A stretch of 64,000 bases of DNA from Thalassia testudinum. Its lineage: Eukaryota > Streptophyta > Magnoliopsida > Alismatales > Hydrocharitaceae. The notes under the pieces were generated by a model. It did no database searches. It saw nothing but the letters and a program-made list of their open reading frames with translations, and was not told the origin of the DNA. The position numbers were made by a program, and so were the translations under genes. The stretch is taken from the NCBI GenBank assembly GCA_037157565.1, contig JAZHRO010000012.1, forward strand, positions 4,862,501 to 4,926,500, given 5' to 3'. Below, piece after piece: positions 33,122 to 44,894 of this stretch. The stretch's first letter is position 1; the number at the start of each line of letters is the position of its first letter.

Positions 33122-36100
33122 TGATGTAGACACATTCATCTAGCTTAACATGCCTATTTATGTAGATTCCTAGGCTTATAACTGCATTTAACATTGTGAA
33201 TACCACATAACATGCATCATCGTGCATTTAGGATAGATTACATAAATTGTATACTAATTTTAATGGCTAGGGAACAGGGAGATACATTTCTGGGCTTAGA
33301 ATCGAAGATCTGACCATACAGATGTGGTTAGAGTGATGATCGAAATCTAACGTCTCTGAAATTACCCTGATCAGACATCTATAGCATCTTTTACAAGCCA
33401 CAGAAGATCAACAACTAGGGGACAGCTTAACGCAAATTCGAGCATCAAATGACAAATCCAACCACATGGATGGATTCAGGTCGACGTTCACAGCCCAACG
33501 ACATGAAAGTTGACCTGACCCGACATTCATAGTGTCACCTACAAGGAAAGGAAGATGAACAGTCCTGATAGTGCCACGTGGCACCATCACGACCTCTCAC
33601 AGATGCCCCAGCCGCCCTTCACACTCAAAGGGATGCTCCTGAGATGATCAGAGCCGTTAGATTCCAATCCAACGGCCCTAATCTACCCTCCAGTGCCTTC
33701 TCATTCTCTACACTAGTTGGCCAAGAAATCGTAGTTGTCCGATCTTAGATGGACTGCCACGATCGCATGATGGGTGCCTCAACACAACGATCTCAACTGC
33801 CTATTCGTAAAGTGCAACCCCCTTCAGCGCAAGTGGGAGAGAAATCTGATGGTAACACCATCAGTCGTCATAACTAACTGAAATTAGTCATATTCAAGTA
33901 TTAAATGCTCCTAAATGATCATCTGAGGATCGTAATTCTGCACTGAACTAATATGAGAAGACAAGAAACTAAGGTTAATTCTACTACTTTATCATCTCAT
34001 CATTAATGCAAATTAACCATAGGGTTAATTAGGGATGAAATTAAGGTCAAATGAATTGAAAAGACCAAGAAGTGGGCTCCTACAATTGAATCAGGGTATT
34101 CACGCATTTCTAGGATTAAAATATCACTAAAAACCCTAATTATCAATCGCACTTTAAATTGAAAGGGTTCTAGTAGAGATAAATTCCATCTAAACCTCCA
34201 AAAATTCATTGAAAAATATTCTAAGAGGTTCGGTACCCTCAATTTGACCATCTGAACCCATTTTGACTGAAAACAAAGATTCAGACGGGAATTTACCTTA
34301 ATTTGGGTTCCTGTGCAATTTACCCAGTTAAACATGGTCAAAACTCAAATCCAAGTTCATCATTAGATTCCTTGGGTCTAAATTAGGTTAACACAAAAAT
34401 TTAGGCCCAATCAAAGTCCATATTGACCTAGTTTGCATTTTGGCCCCTAAAAACTCTATTTTTCACATCCAGACCCCCAACTTTCATGTTTCCTTACCAA
34501 CAGGCCCCTAACTTCATCAACTTCTTCACAAAAATCCCCATGATGCCTGCAACTCCTAAACCCAGTCAAACTCAACTTTAACCGACGAGATCTCTTCAAT
34601 TCCTCAATCAAATCCGTCTAAATTTAGAGGGATTGATTACCAGGAAATCCTCTTCCATCTGAAACAGATCTCAAGTCCTAACTCGAGGGGGAATGCCCAG
34701 GAAAAATCAAGATTCATTGGGATTCTTTTTTTTCCAAATCTGCAAGGAATCTCCCGAAATTTGAGCAATTCAAGGTCGCAACATCCTCTATATAAACACC
34801 TCATTGCTCCTGGGTCAAAATTAGCCAGGTTCCAGGCCAAAAACCAACTTCTCCTTCAACAACCATCTCCGCCTAAGCTCCGACGAGCTTCTCACACAAC
34901 TTCTTCAGGCCTCCCAAAGGTCAAATTGAGAGATCTACTATCTCCCTCAAGTTCGTCTGCTCCTCGCACACATTAGCAGGAGCTTCCTTCGACTTCATCC
35001 TTGTTGTTTTGCCTCACTGGAGAATTCACCTTCCCTATGTCCGACAAGGTAAGCCAGCGTGGAATCCTCCCCTCTTTGTCCAATTAGTTAGGTCCTCTTA
35101 TCCCTCTCCTTCTTTAGGTTAGTTTTGAGCCCTTAGGACTTCGTTTCCACCCCTGATCACCTCTCTTCTCCCTCGTCTTCCTCACGGCCGGCAAAGCTCC
35201 GGCGAGCTTCGTCCAATTGCTACACTCCATGAACCGCTACACCAACACCACCAAAACCTTTGCCACAACCCATAGGTCAAAAGCCCCAAAGAAATTTGGT
35301 ACTTTGATCACTATTTCTCCCCATCGAACAACCCACCCATCCGCCACCTACTCCAACTCCGACCGACCTCTACAGTCCACCAAACACCTACACACCACCA
35401 CCATCACCTTCCTCGCCTCATGGCAAAGCTCTAGAGCTTTCTAATTTGGGCTTATAGCCTGTGTTTTGGTTTTTAGGTCTTCGTCGAAGCACCTGCCATC
35501 ACTGCCGCTATCCATCATCGCTCCATAGTCTACTGTCATTCATCAACCTCAACACCACCTCCATGAGTTGCGGTTTGACTCACAAATAGCTCCAGGCCCT
35601 TGATTGAGCAAGGCAACAGCAGCTGCAACTGTAATTGCTCAAGGGACGAACTCGCAGCAACTGCGAAGAGGAGCAGCTACAATAGTCCCACATCATGGGA
35701 TTTGGTTTTGTAAATTCCTTCATAACGTTCTTCACCCATAGCTTCTTTGCTCAAGTCACAAGGGATCGAGTCCCCTATACGCACACCTCTACGCACTCGA
35801 ATGGCTCACCCACACCCATGCAAGCCAAACTGGTCCCCTACTCTGCGCTAGGCCAGTCTGAACCAGTCTAATTTGGGTTTGAACAGTGATCTGGGTCTGG
35901 TTTGAGAGAGATGAGAGAATTTCTAAGAGGGAAGTGGGGGTTTTTGCTCTTGGGATCTGTGCCCAAGGACTTAGATGCATTTGAGGTGCTTTGGAGTTAA
36001 ACGTTTAAGATCCTCTATTTGGTCTGAATTAACCGTTTAATCAAGAAATCTGTTCTGACTTTGAGATTTGGCTCTCAGTTGGAAAGCTAAGTGTTGAATT

Positions 36101-36418
36101 AAGAATTTGAGTTGGGAATTGAGCCAAGTGTTAAATGATTAAATGGTGGTCTCAACCACCACTTTTTAGGCTTTTCCATATATTTTTGTCTATTGAATTT
36201 GAATATATTTGTGAGTGATTATTCATTGCATATATATCTCTTGTGATTATTGTGCTCATCATTTATAATTGATTAGTGGATTGAATTCCAATTTTGCTCC
36301 CTGTGAACAACCTCGAAACTCACGATTTTTCTAGCACTATAAATTTAAGTGTTGTTACGCTTTTATCGCCTATACTATGACTATCTCTTTTCTAAAACAC
36401 GGTAGAATCACTTCAACA
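33122..36418 (+). repeat. gypsy-B 5' LTR (long, about 3.3 kb)
   Basis: It starts TGATGTAGACAC, like the LTRs at 47996 (reverse) and 56560, and ends cacttcaaca three bases before the primer site, like the reverse LTR at 62995 (tgttgaagcg). The U3 block ctgaccatacagatg (33309) is the family motif. TATA box TATATAAA at 34789-34796, followed by a CT-rich leader. It is twice the length of its relatives; an insertion between 33860 and 36000 is possible, but I could not find its ends. The minus-strand ORF at 34003-34341 has no domain. Confidence 0.8.
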
Positions 36419-36421
36419 TTT

Positions 36422-36439
36422 TGGCGTCGTTGCTAGGGG
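36422..36439 (+). other. gypsy-B primer binding site (worn)
   Basis: TGGCGTCGTTGCTAGGGG: a tRNA-Asp site in which GCC became GTC and one CpG became TpA, both explained by C/G transitions. Confidence 0.85.
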
Positions 36440-37223
36440 GCAATGTGAATTTTAGTCACTAGTCGCACTTTCTGATTTGATTCTAACTTGTTATATCTGC
36501 TTTGTTCTGTTGTTGCAAGTAAACCTAAAGATCGACCGCTCAATCAACCACACCAGGGGCAAGTAATCACATTCCTTCTTCTTTAAGCCCCTCCTCTCTT
36601 GGAAGGATTGAAAGAGAATTCAATTAGGACCAACTTTCTTTATTTACTTAGTAATCATCATTTAAGTTTCCTGATTTGATTCGATTTGACTAGAGATCCC
36701 CATCCTGATACTTGCACCTATTAAGGACATAAGGTTCCTTGGGCTATTCACCTTCTTGATTGAGCCCAAGGTACCATCTTTGGAAGGATTGGACTTGGAA
36801 ATAGAGCCAATCTAGGGTTTCCAGGAGTACACACTTGCCTACTTAAAAAGGAAATATATTCTCACATTGTGTGCTATCCAACCCCTTGGTTGAATTGATC
36901 TAATCAAATGGACCCTAAAACTAAGGCTCTAAAATCACATGAATCATTAAAATTTGGGAACTAATAACCTGTTTGAAAACCAATTCATGGTGATTTGGGT
37001 TCTTTAGGACATTGAACCTATTTCGAATACACATTCTATCCATCATCTAATTCTATAGTGCATGTATGGGAGGAGGTCCTTATGACCGGTCTTGAGACCT
37101 CCATTAGCAGTTCACTCTCATCGGGGTCAAGCCCTAACCCAATTGTTTGTGTTTTTGTCCGATCAGATCGAGATCTCTTCCGATCATTCCACATCTGAGC
37201 TAGGTTCTCCATCCTTTGCTTCC
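36440..37223 (+). other. gypsy-B leader, no ORF
   Basis: Untranslated leader between primer site and gag; phrases such as aaaacaaattcaattagg-type AT-rich sequence and no open frame. Confidence 0.6.
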
Positions 37224-37569
37224 ATGGAGAATCAAGAAGAAGAATTGCCTAACGCTTAGGATCAATTATAGTGTCTCACTGATTTATTCCATGCATTCAT
37301 AAATCCCCCACTATGTCCACAAATGCAAGATCACTACAATCTCGCGACGATAGCTATCGAACCCAGGGTGCAAATCCCAACTGAAGGACCTAATACTGAA
37401 TTAAAGCCGAATCTAATCAACGCAATCCCCAAATTTCATGGTTTGAACTCCGAAGACCCCTTCCAGCACATCAAACAACTGAAACATCTGGCCCAGACCT
37501 TTGGACCACCTATTCAAAATCAAGACATCCTGCTCATGATGATGTTCTCCTTCTCTCTTATGGACAAGG
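37224..37569 (+). pseudogene. gag: gypsy-B gag, N-terminal part
   Basis: The ATG at 37224 starts MENQEEELPNA, followed by two stops, then an open stretch from 37323 with ELKPNLINAIPKFHG, LNSEDPFQHIKQLKHLAQTF and ILLMMMFSFSLMDK. This is the Athila-type capsid (Retrotrans_gag) with the signature FHGL..EDP..HI. The frame runs directly into the copia-2 insertion at 37570 and resumes at 44507. Confidence 0.85.
37565..37569. other. target site duplication of copia-2 (left)
   Basis: caagg; identical to 44502-44506 on the other side of copia-2. Confidence 0.95.
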
Positions 37570-38588
37570 TGAGGATGCTGGGAATATCCTGTGGATCGCA
37601 ACTACATACTAGAGAGGAGGGGGGAATAGTATTACTTTTAAAAATATAAATCAGATCTAAAAATAAAAAATCAGAGAATCATGCACAGAGTACACCTGAT
37701 TTATAGTGAAAACCCAATCCGGGTGAAGATGACTACCTAAGCCTCCTAGCTTAGGATTTTTCTGACTAGTACAAGCTAGTCAATCCACTATCTGCACCAC
37801 TTGAACGAGAGTGGCACAACCTCTTACAATACACTTCCCTTTTATCCTGAAGAGAATAAAAAACAACAACACGGATCTTCCAAACAGACTTGGAATCCAC
37901 AAATCAAAACAACAAAATAAACTATAACAAGAATGAATTCTATGGAACCTCAATAAATGATCAAACCGATTTTTTGCAGAGGTTCGAGTTGTCATACTTT
38001 AGAAGAACGTGAAGAACGAGATGCAAAGGCTTTTGAAATAAGCACGAGAAGCTCTACCGTTTGAAAGGTATTTCTATTTGAAAGTTGTGTGTATGGGCTG
38101 CGTACGACCTCTATTTATACAAAAACTTTTGCCTGAAAAGGAAACTAAATTGGTCAATCAATTAAGGTTAATTGGTCAATCAAAAAGTACTTTGGTTGAT
38201 CAATTAAAAAGGTTGGTCAATCACTTGTTGGTCGATCAATTAACTTGGTTGGTCGATTAAGAAGATTTTTCTCAACTTCCTAAAATTGGCTAATTTGATC
38301 GGTCAATCAATTAGGTTGGTCGATCGAAGTGATTTGGTCGATCAATAAAGTAGTTTGGTCGATCAATAACCCTGAAAATTTGGTTTTGAAAAGATATGCA
38401 AAAAAATCATTTTTAAGTTTTATTTGAGGTTCCTTACAATAAAGTCCTAGACTCAAATAAATGAAAAAGATGCACATCAGCAACTATCTACACTTTGTCT
38501 TGAACAGAGGCTTCAATCCAAGATAGTCCTAAAATGTCAGTCTTAGCAATAAACATAATTTTGGTGCATCAAAACAGAGGTGCTTACA
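37570..38588 (-). repeat. copia-2 3' LTR
   Basis: Plus-strand ends TGAGGATGC and GGTGCTTACA. TATA box (TATAAATA on the minus strand) at 38119-38112, with the gatcgacc repeat array 38142-38365 upstream of it. Longer than the other LTR because that one has a deletion near 44320 and lacks a short insertion near 37615-37650. Confidence 0.95.
38142..38365. repeat. TTGRTCGAYCAA palindrome array in copia-2 3' LTR
   Basis: About twelve copies of ttggtcgatcaatt and variants (ttggttgatcaatt, ttggtcaatcaatt), a degenerate palindrome, packed in about 220 bases upstream of the TATA box. Confidence 0.85.
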
Positions 38589-38606
38589 TTTTGTCCCTTT
38601 TTTTAT
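38589..38606 (-). other. copia-2 polypurine tract
   Basis: Minus strand TAAAAAAAGGGACAAAA directly before the LTR start TGTAAGCACC. Confidence 0.9.
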
Positions 38607-38953
38607 GACAACAAAATTATAATTATGAAATTGAAAATAACTTTGCATAATATCTCCCCCTTGTTGTTTCAGTAAAAAGTAAATGTACTGCTAGTTATTT
38701 TACAATTAACTCCCCCTTAAATAAGTAATATAAGCATCAATAAATGAACATGCATTGAGAGAGCTAACAATATCAAGCTGAAGGAGATAATATCCAGGCA
38801 AATTCATAAACATAACAAAATGTTCTAGAAAAAGACAACATAAAAAGAGTCTAGAATAAACTAATACATGCCATGATAGAATGAAAGCAAATATAACAAC
38901 TAATCATCTAAAGTGGCCATAAAAGCATCCATAGAAGTCATTTGCTAGGCCAA
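38607..38953 (-). other. copia-2 3' untranslated region
   Basis: About 350 bases between RNase H and polypurine tract with no ORF. The envelope-like gene that copia-1 has in this position is absent. Confidence 0.7.
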
Positions 38954-41900
38954 TTAATTAAGTACTTTTAATCTAGATAAACCTAGTGAATGACAAATTT
39001 GATTGAATTTATCTTTTGGTAAGGGTTTTGTGAATATATTAGCTAATTGATGTTCTATATTAACAAATTCTAAATTAATATCCCCTTTTAAGACATAATC
39101 TCTAAGAAAATGATGTCTAACATCTATATATTTAGTCCTAAAGTGATGTACTTGATTTTTTGATAAGTTGATAGCACTTGTGTTGTCACACAAGATTTTG
39201 TTATTTTGAAAAGTTAATCCAAAGTCTTTTAATGTCTATTTCATCCACAATAGTTGTGGGCAAGCTAAAGAAGTTGCAACATATTCTGCTTCAGTTGTGG
39301 ATAGAGATACAGTATTTTGTTTTCTAGAGAACCAAGAGACTAGGGAATTTCCGAGAAATTGACAAGTTCTACTAGTACTCTTTCAGTCTGTGAAGCTACC
39401 CGCATAGTCATCATCACAAAAGGAATATAATTCCAATGTGTCTGACTTCAGATAGAAGAGTCCTAAGTCTTGTGTGTTGTTTAGATATCTAAGGATTCTT
39501 TTAACAGCATTTAGATGTGTTTCCTTAAGGTTTACTTGAAAACAAGCACACAAACAAGTGCAAAATGGAATGTTAAGTCTACTTGCAGTTAAATATAATA
39601 GAGATCCTATCATGCTTCTATAAAGTTTTTGATCTATTGATTTACCTATGTCATCAGTTTTCAATTGGGTAGACGCTGCCATCGGTGTTTCTTTACCTTT
39701 GACTTTGTCCACCGAGAATTTCTTCAGTATCTCTACTGTATATTTTGTTTGAGATATGAAGATTCTGGAGGATAGTTGATCAATCTGAAGACCTAGGAAG
39801 AACTTGAGTTCTCCTATTATACTCATCTCAAATTGATCCTGCATTACCTTTGCAAAGTTTTGGCAAAGTAGATCATTAGTAGCACCGAAAATAATATCAT
39901 CTACATAAATTTGTATTATTAAGGGATCATTTTCTTTTCTTTTTGTAAATAAGGTTGGATCTATTTGACCAATTTTAAACTCATTATCAATTAAATATGT
40001 TTTTAATCTTTCATACCAAGCTCGTGGAGCTTGTTTTAGACCATATAATGGTTTGTTTAATTTGTATATGTGTTCTGGATGATTTAGATCTTCAAAACCT
40101 GGAGGTTGTTTAACAAAAACTTCCTCCTTAATAAATCCATTTAAAAAGGCACTTTTGACATCCATTTGGAAAAGTTTGAATTTCATATGGGCTGCAAAAG
40201 CTAGCAACATTCTAATAGATTCAAGTCGGGCAACAGGTGCATATGTTTCATCAAAATCTATTCCTTCTTCTTGATTATATCCTTGAGCCACAAGTCTAGC
40301 TTTATTTCTAACTACATTTCCTAATTCAGCAAGTTTGTTCCTAAAAACCCACTTGGTTCCTATAATAGTTTGTTGCTCAAGCTTCGGAACAAGTTCCCAT
40401 ACTTGATTTTTCTTAAATTGGTTTAGCTCATCTTCCATAGCAATAATCCAACAATTATCTAGGAAGGCTTCGTTAATACTTTTAGGTTCTAATTGAGATA
40501 CGAAAGCTGTAAAGGCTAATGTGTTAAGGGAAGATCAGGTCTAAACTCCTTTTGATAATTCTCCTATTACTAGTTCTTTAGGATGATCTTTCACAAAAGA
40601 GATATCTTTGGGTAGTTCATTAGAAATAATATCTTCTGGAATGTTTGAAGGATCATCTATTGGATCATCATCATCAATCGTGGAAGATTTAGGTTGAACT
40701 AAAGTTTCATTGAATGATACATGCATGGTTTCCTCAACAATGGAATTCTTCTTATTAAAGACCCTATAGGCTTTGCTTCTGGTTGAATAACCTAGGAAAA
40801 ACCCTTCCGAGCTTTTTGCATCAAACTTATCAAGATTATCTTTAGTGTTAAGTATAAAACATCGACATCCGAAAATCTTGAAGTAGAAAATTCTAGGTGT
40901 TCTTCCATGATAGAGTTCAAAAGGTGTCTTCTTTAGAATTAGTTTGATCAAGGTTCTATTTTGGATATAACAAGCAGTGTTTACAGCCTCAGCCCAAATA
41001 TATCGAGGTAGCTTTGACTCGCACAGCATTGTGCGGGCACACTCTTGCAAGATCCTATTTTTCCTCTCAACTACACCATTCTGAGGTGTAGCTCTAAGGA
41101 AGGCAAACTCATGTTTAATTCCATATTGATCACAAAAATTCGAAAAAGATTCACTTTCAAATTCTCTACCATGATCACTTCTGATCCTTATTACCTCAGA
41201 TCCTTTTTCATTGTGTAATCTTCTAACTAGTTTGCTAAAGGCATCTATGGTTAAGTCATTACTTTTTAAGAAAGATACTCAAGTAAATCTAGAGAAGTCG
41301 CCAATTATGACTAAACAATATCTGCACCCGCTTAGGCTTTCGAATTTGATTGGTCCAAACAAGTCTAAGTGAAGTAGCTCCAGGGGTTGAGAGGTACTAA
41401 CCATCCTTTTTGGTTTAAAAAGGATTTTGGTTTGTTTGCCAACTTGACAAGAATCGTAGATTTTGCTTTCCTTGAAGTCGATCCCTGGCAGTCCCTTGAC
41501 AAGTTCATGTTTCGCAAGTTTACTAATGTTTCCCATGTGAACATGACCAAGTCGTTTATGCCAAAGAGTTGCTTCTTCGTCAGATACGACTAGACATTCA
41601 AGATTGTCGTATTTGTCGAAGCTTACGGTGTAAATATCTTTATGCCTATTTCCTTTAAGAATGACTTGATTTGTTTCTCCACTATGAATTTTAAAACCTT
41701 TTGATGTGAATATAATTTTGTTTTCCTTATCACATATTTGACTTACACTTAATAGATTGTGTTTTAAACCTTTAACTAAGTGCACATTTTCAAAAGAACT
41801 AGAAGAGTTACCAATTTAGCCAGTACCAATAATACAGCCATTGTGGTTGTTCCCAAACGTGACCGTACCACCTTCCTGACGGTTGAGTTGTAGGAATAGG

Positions 41901-42131
41901 TCTTCTTCGCCGATCATGTGCTTGGAATAGTCGTTGTCCATAATCCACCTCCTTTCTTCTCTTTCCTGTCATTGATTTGCGATTGTGAGGCTTCGTTTGA
42001 TAGAGTGGCTTCAATGTTCCATTGATTTGTCGGAAAGTCCACTTCTTATAATCTACTGAGCTTACAAAATAGGATTGCAAAATGCTTTTTGGTACCCATT
42101 TTTGCTTGGGTCCACGGTGGTTAGTTTGCAT
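38954..42131 (-). pseudogene. pol: copia-2 pol (protease, integrase, RT, RNase H)
   Basis: The protease motif near 41930-41955 reads WIMDNDYSKHMIG (DSG lost) and sits in a different frame from the preceding peptide. Integrase (about 40541-41785) keeps the zinc-binding His/Cys part, LDLFGP, SDHGREF and VVERKNR, so the D,D,E triad is present; a TGA at 41279-41281 replaces the Trp after SRFT. RT (39383-40438) is open for 351 codons with [34 protein letters not shown] and an intact YVDDI. RNase H (38954-39380) keeps STTEAEYVA, CDNTSAINLSKN and ANIFTKPLP; TGA after SFTD (from CGA) and TAG after LLWMK (from CAG) interrupt it. Order and motifs are those of Ty1/copia. Confidence 0.93.
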
Positions 42132-43556
42132 TGCCTACTTTGGCAAGCTACCTTTCTCTTTGTTTTGGCTGGAACTAGATGCTTCATGGTTATTCTTTGG
42201 TATATAGCCTAACCCAAATTTCGTGTTGCTTTGGGTTTGTGTTCCTAACAATTTGTGCAGATTTCTACTTCCGTTTGTGAATTTAGTTAAGTCATTTAGC
42301 AGAATAGCAGAGTTTTCTTTCAATTTGTATGTCTATTTTTAAGTGATTTGTTTGAGATTTTAGTGTAGCAATTTCAACAGATAGCTCTTTGTTGTGATTT
42401 CAAGTGCTTCTTTTTGTTCTTTTTCTTTATCTAATATCTTTACTAGGTTTTTGTTTTCTAATTTTAACGATTTAGCTATATCATGTAACTCAAAGAATGC
42501 TTCTAATAGTTTCATCTTGGTTAAAGGAGGTTACCTCATCTTCTAGTGCCATAAGACATAGAAGAGCTTCTTCTCCCGATGTTTCTTCTTCTTCTGAACT
42601 TGAATCTAACTCATCCCAAGTTGCAGTAAAGGCTTTCTTCTTTTCGTCTTTTCCGAAGTGCTTCTTCTTCTTTTCTAATTCCTTCCTGAGAAGTGGAAAA
42701 TCCTTCTTGATGTGTCCCTTTCTCTTGCAATTGTAACAGACAACTGTGTTGTTCTTTCTTTCTTCTTCCTTTAGTTCTTCTTATCCTTAAGGAACTTTCT
42801 GAACTTTCTAGATAAGAGTGCTATGTCTTCCTCTTCTCCTCCACTTGAAGTTTCTTCATATTCTTGAGTGGCTTCAAGGGCTATGACTTTCTTCTTTACT
42901 CCTTTGCATTCATGTTCCTTCATGTGCTGAATTTGGACTTCGTAGGCCATCAAGCTTCTGATAAGATCATCCAATTTGAGGGTAGACAGATCTTTCGACT
43001 CCTGTATGGCTGTGGTCTTGGTTTCCCAATCGCTGGTGAGTGATCGGAGTATTTTTCTCACCAGTACTTCATTCTTGATCTCTTGATCTAGGTTCCTAAT
43101 AGAGTTTATGATGTCCATAAATCTTGTGAACATTTCCTTAATCGATTCGCCTTTATTCATCCTGAAAAGCTCGTAATTTTGCATTAGTAAATTCACTCTA
43201 GTTTCCTTTACCTTCATCATGCCTTCATAGGTTACTTCAAGGATGTTTCAAATCTTGTAGGTTGTCTTGCAAGCAGAAATGCAATTGAATTCTGCTCTCG
43301 AAAGCCTGTAGAAGATTACATTCACTGCTTTGGCATTGTGGGTTGCTATCTTCTTTTGATCCGGGGTCACAGCCACTCGTTCCTTAATCTCAGGATGAGT
43401 ATACTTGGAGGCGATGACATCCCACACCTCGAAGTCCATAGAGTCCAAGAAGATTTTCGTCCTTGTCTTCCAGTATCTATAGTTTGTCCCGTCAAAGAGA
43501 GGAGGACGAATAGCATATTGCCCCTCAGCGTATGTGTCAACGGACAATTTTGACAT
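42132..43556 (-). pseudogene. gag: copia-2 gag
   Basis: The ATG at 43556 starts MSKLSVDTYAEGQYAIRPPL, with FDGTNYRYWKTRTKIFL, AVNVIFYRLSRAEFNCISA and, after a TGA that replaces Trp of the usual YEIWN, the UBN2-like part (TYEGMMKVKETRVNLLMQNY, KILRSLTSDWETKTTAI; 42771-43220). After a further stop comes a zinc knuckle CYNCKRKGHIKKDF in which the last Cys is Phe, as in copia-1. The C-terminal coiled-coil part (42132-42500) is broken. Confidence 0.9.
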
Positions 43557-43572
43557 CTTCTGGACAACTAGT

Positions 43573-43583
43573 CTCTGATACCA
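43573..43583 (-). other. copia-2 primer binding site
   Basis: Minus strand TGGTATCAGAG, two bases from the LTR end; complementary to initiator tRNA-Met as in copia-1. Confidence 0.9.
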
Positions 43584-43585
43584 AA

Positions 43586-44501
43586 TGAGGATGCTGGGAA
43601 TATCCTGTGGATCACAACTAAATACCAGATGTAAAAATAAAGAATCAGAGAATCATGCACAGAGTACACCTGATTTATAGTGGAAACCCAATCCAGGTGA
43701 AAATGACTACATAAGCCTCCCAGCTTAGGATTTTTTCGACTAGTACAAGTTAGTCAATCCACTATCTGCACCACTTGAACGAGGGTGGCACTACCTCTTA
43801 CAATACACTTCCCTTTTATCCTGAAGAGAAGCAAAGACAACAACACGAATATTCCAAACAGACTTGGAATCCCCAAATCAAAACAACAAAATAAACTATA
43901 ACAAGAATGAATTCTATGGAACCTCAATAAATGATCAAACCAATTTTTTGCAGAGGTTCAAGGCATCGTGCTTTCGAAGAACATGAAGAACGGGGCTCAA
44001 AGGCTTTTGGAATAAGCACGAGAAGCTCTACTATTTGAAAGGTATTTCTATTTGAAAGTTGTTGTGTGTATGGGCTACGTACGACCTCTATTTATACAAA
44101 AACTTTTGCCTGAAAAGGAAACTATATTGGTCGATCAATTAAGGTTAATTGGTTGATCGATTAAAAAGGTTGGTTGATCACTTGTTGGTCGATTAATTAG
44201 CTTGATTAGTCGATGAAGAGGATTTTTATCAACTTCCTAAAATGGGCTAATTTGATCAGTCAATCAATTAGGTTGGTCGATCAAAGTGATTTGTTCGATC
44301 AATAAAGTAGTTTGGTCAATCATTTTTTAGTTTCATTTGAGGTTCCTTACAATAAAGTCCTAGACTCAAATAAATAAAAAAGACGCACATCAGCAATTAT
44401 CTGCACTTTGTCTTGAGCAGAGGCTTCAATCCAAGATAGTCCTGAAATGTCAGTCTTAGCAATAAACATAATTTTGGTGCATCAAAACAAAGGTGCTTAC
44501 A
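43586..44501 (-). repeat. copia-2 5' LTR
   Basis: It matches 37570-38588 apart from small insertions/deletions. TATA box (TATAAATA, minus strand) at 44096-44089. The gatcgacc repeats lie at 44116-44325, upstream of the TATA box. Confidence 0.95.
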
Positions 44502-44894
44502 CAAGGCTGCCCATTGATATCAAACCCTGGCTAGATCGATCGACACATAGGAGGAACTCCAATCTAAATTCCTGAAGAAATTCTTCCCAATTGGTCGCAC
44601 TAATGCCTTGAGGCACCAGATCACGCATTTCACGTAGAACGCAGGAGAACCACTTCATGAGGCATGGGACCGCTTTTTGGATCTCATGCGAAAATGACCT
44701 CATCACGGGGTTCCTAAATGGGAACAAGTCCAATCTTTTTACTAGGGACTCTGTGAGAACATTAGATTATTTATCAATGCAACCTGTGGTGGCAACATCA
44801 TGGGTCAACATGAAGACACCATTTAGGAGATTCTTAAGAACATGTGCAAGAACTCTATAAACAATGAGTCTATGGGTGTGTTCGACCAGACGAC
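44502..44894 (+). pseudogene. gag: gypsy-B gag, continuation after copia-2
   Basis: The capsid frame resumes after the repeat caagg (44502-44506): LARSIDT, KFLKKFFPIGRTNALRHQI, EAWDRFLDLMRK, PHHGVPKWEQVQSFY, CGGNIMGQHE and the Asn/Ser-rich end, with five or six stops in between. It is cut at 44894 by the gypsy-X LTR. Confidence 0.8.

Larger units (their letters stand above)
37570..44501 (-). mobile_element. copia-2: Sirevirus-like Ty1/copia element, complete structure
   Basis: Minus-strand element with two LTRs (37570-38588 and 43586-44501), primer site (43573-43583), gag, pol and polypurine tract (38589-38606), and a perfect 5-bp target repeat caagg inside the gag of gypsy-B. It has no envelope-like ORF, unlike copia-1. 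RT is open for 351 codons with an intact YVDD; a limited number of stops elsewhere make it defective but younger than copia-1. Confidence 0.95.
33122..44894 (+). mobile_element. gypsy-B: Athila-like element, 5' part only (nested and cut)
   Basis: 5' LTR (33122-36418), tRNA-Asp primer site (36422) and gag (from 37224). Gag is split by copia-2 (37570-44501) and, further on, by gypsy-X at 44895; the rest of gypsy-B should lie beyond the window after gypsy-X. The base repeat at its left end is gtggt (33117-33121), partner outside. Stops in gag and a worn primer site show that it is old. Confidence 0.85.

Noticed and set aside
38142..38365. CRISPR-like regular repeats
   Set aside because: The repeats are short, irregularly spaced and lie in a eukaryotic LTR; no cas genes and wrong kind of genome.
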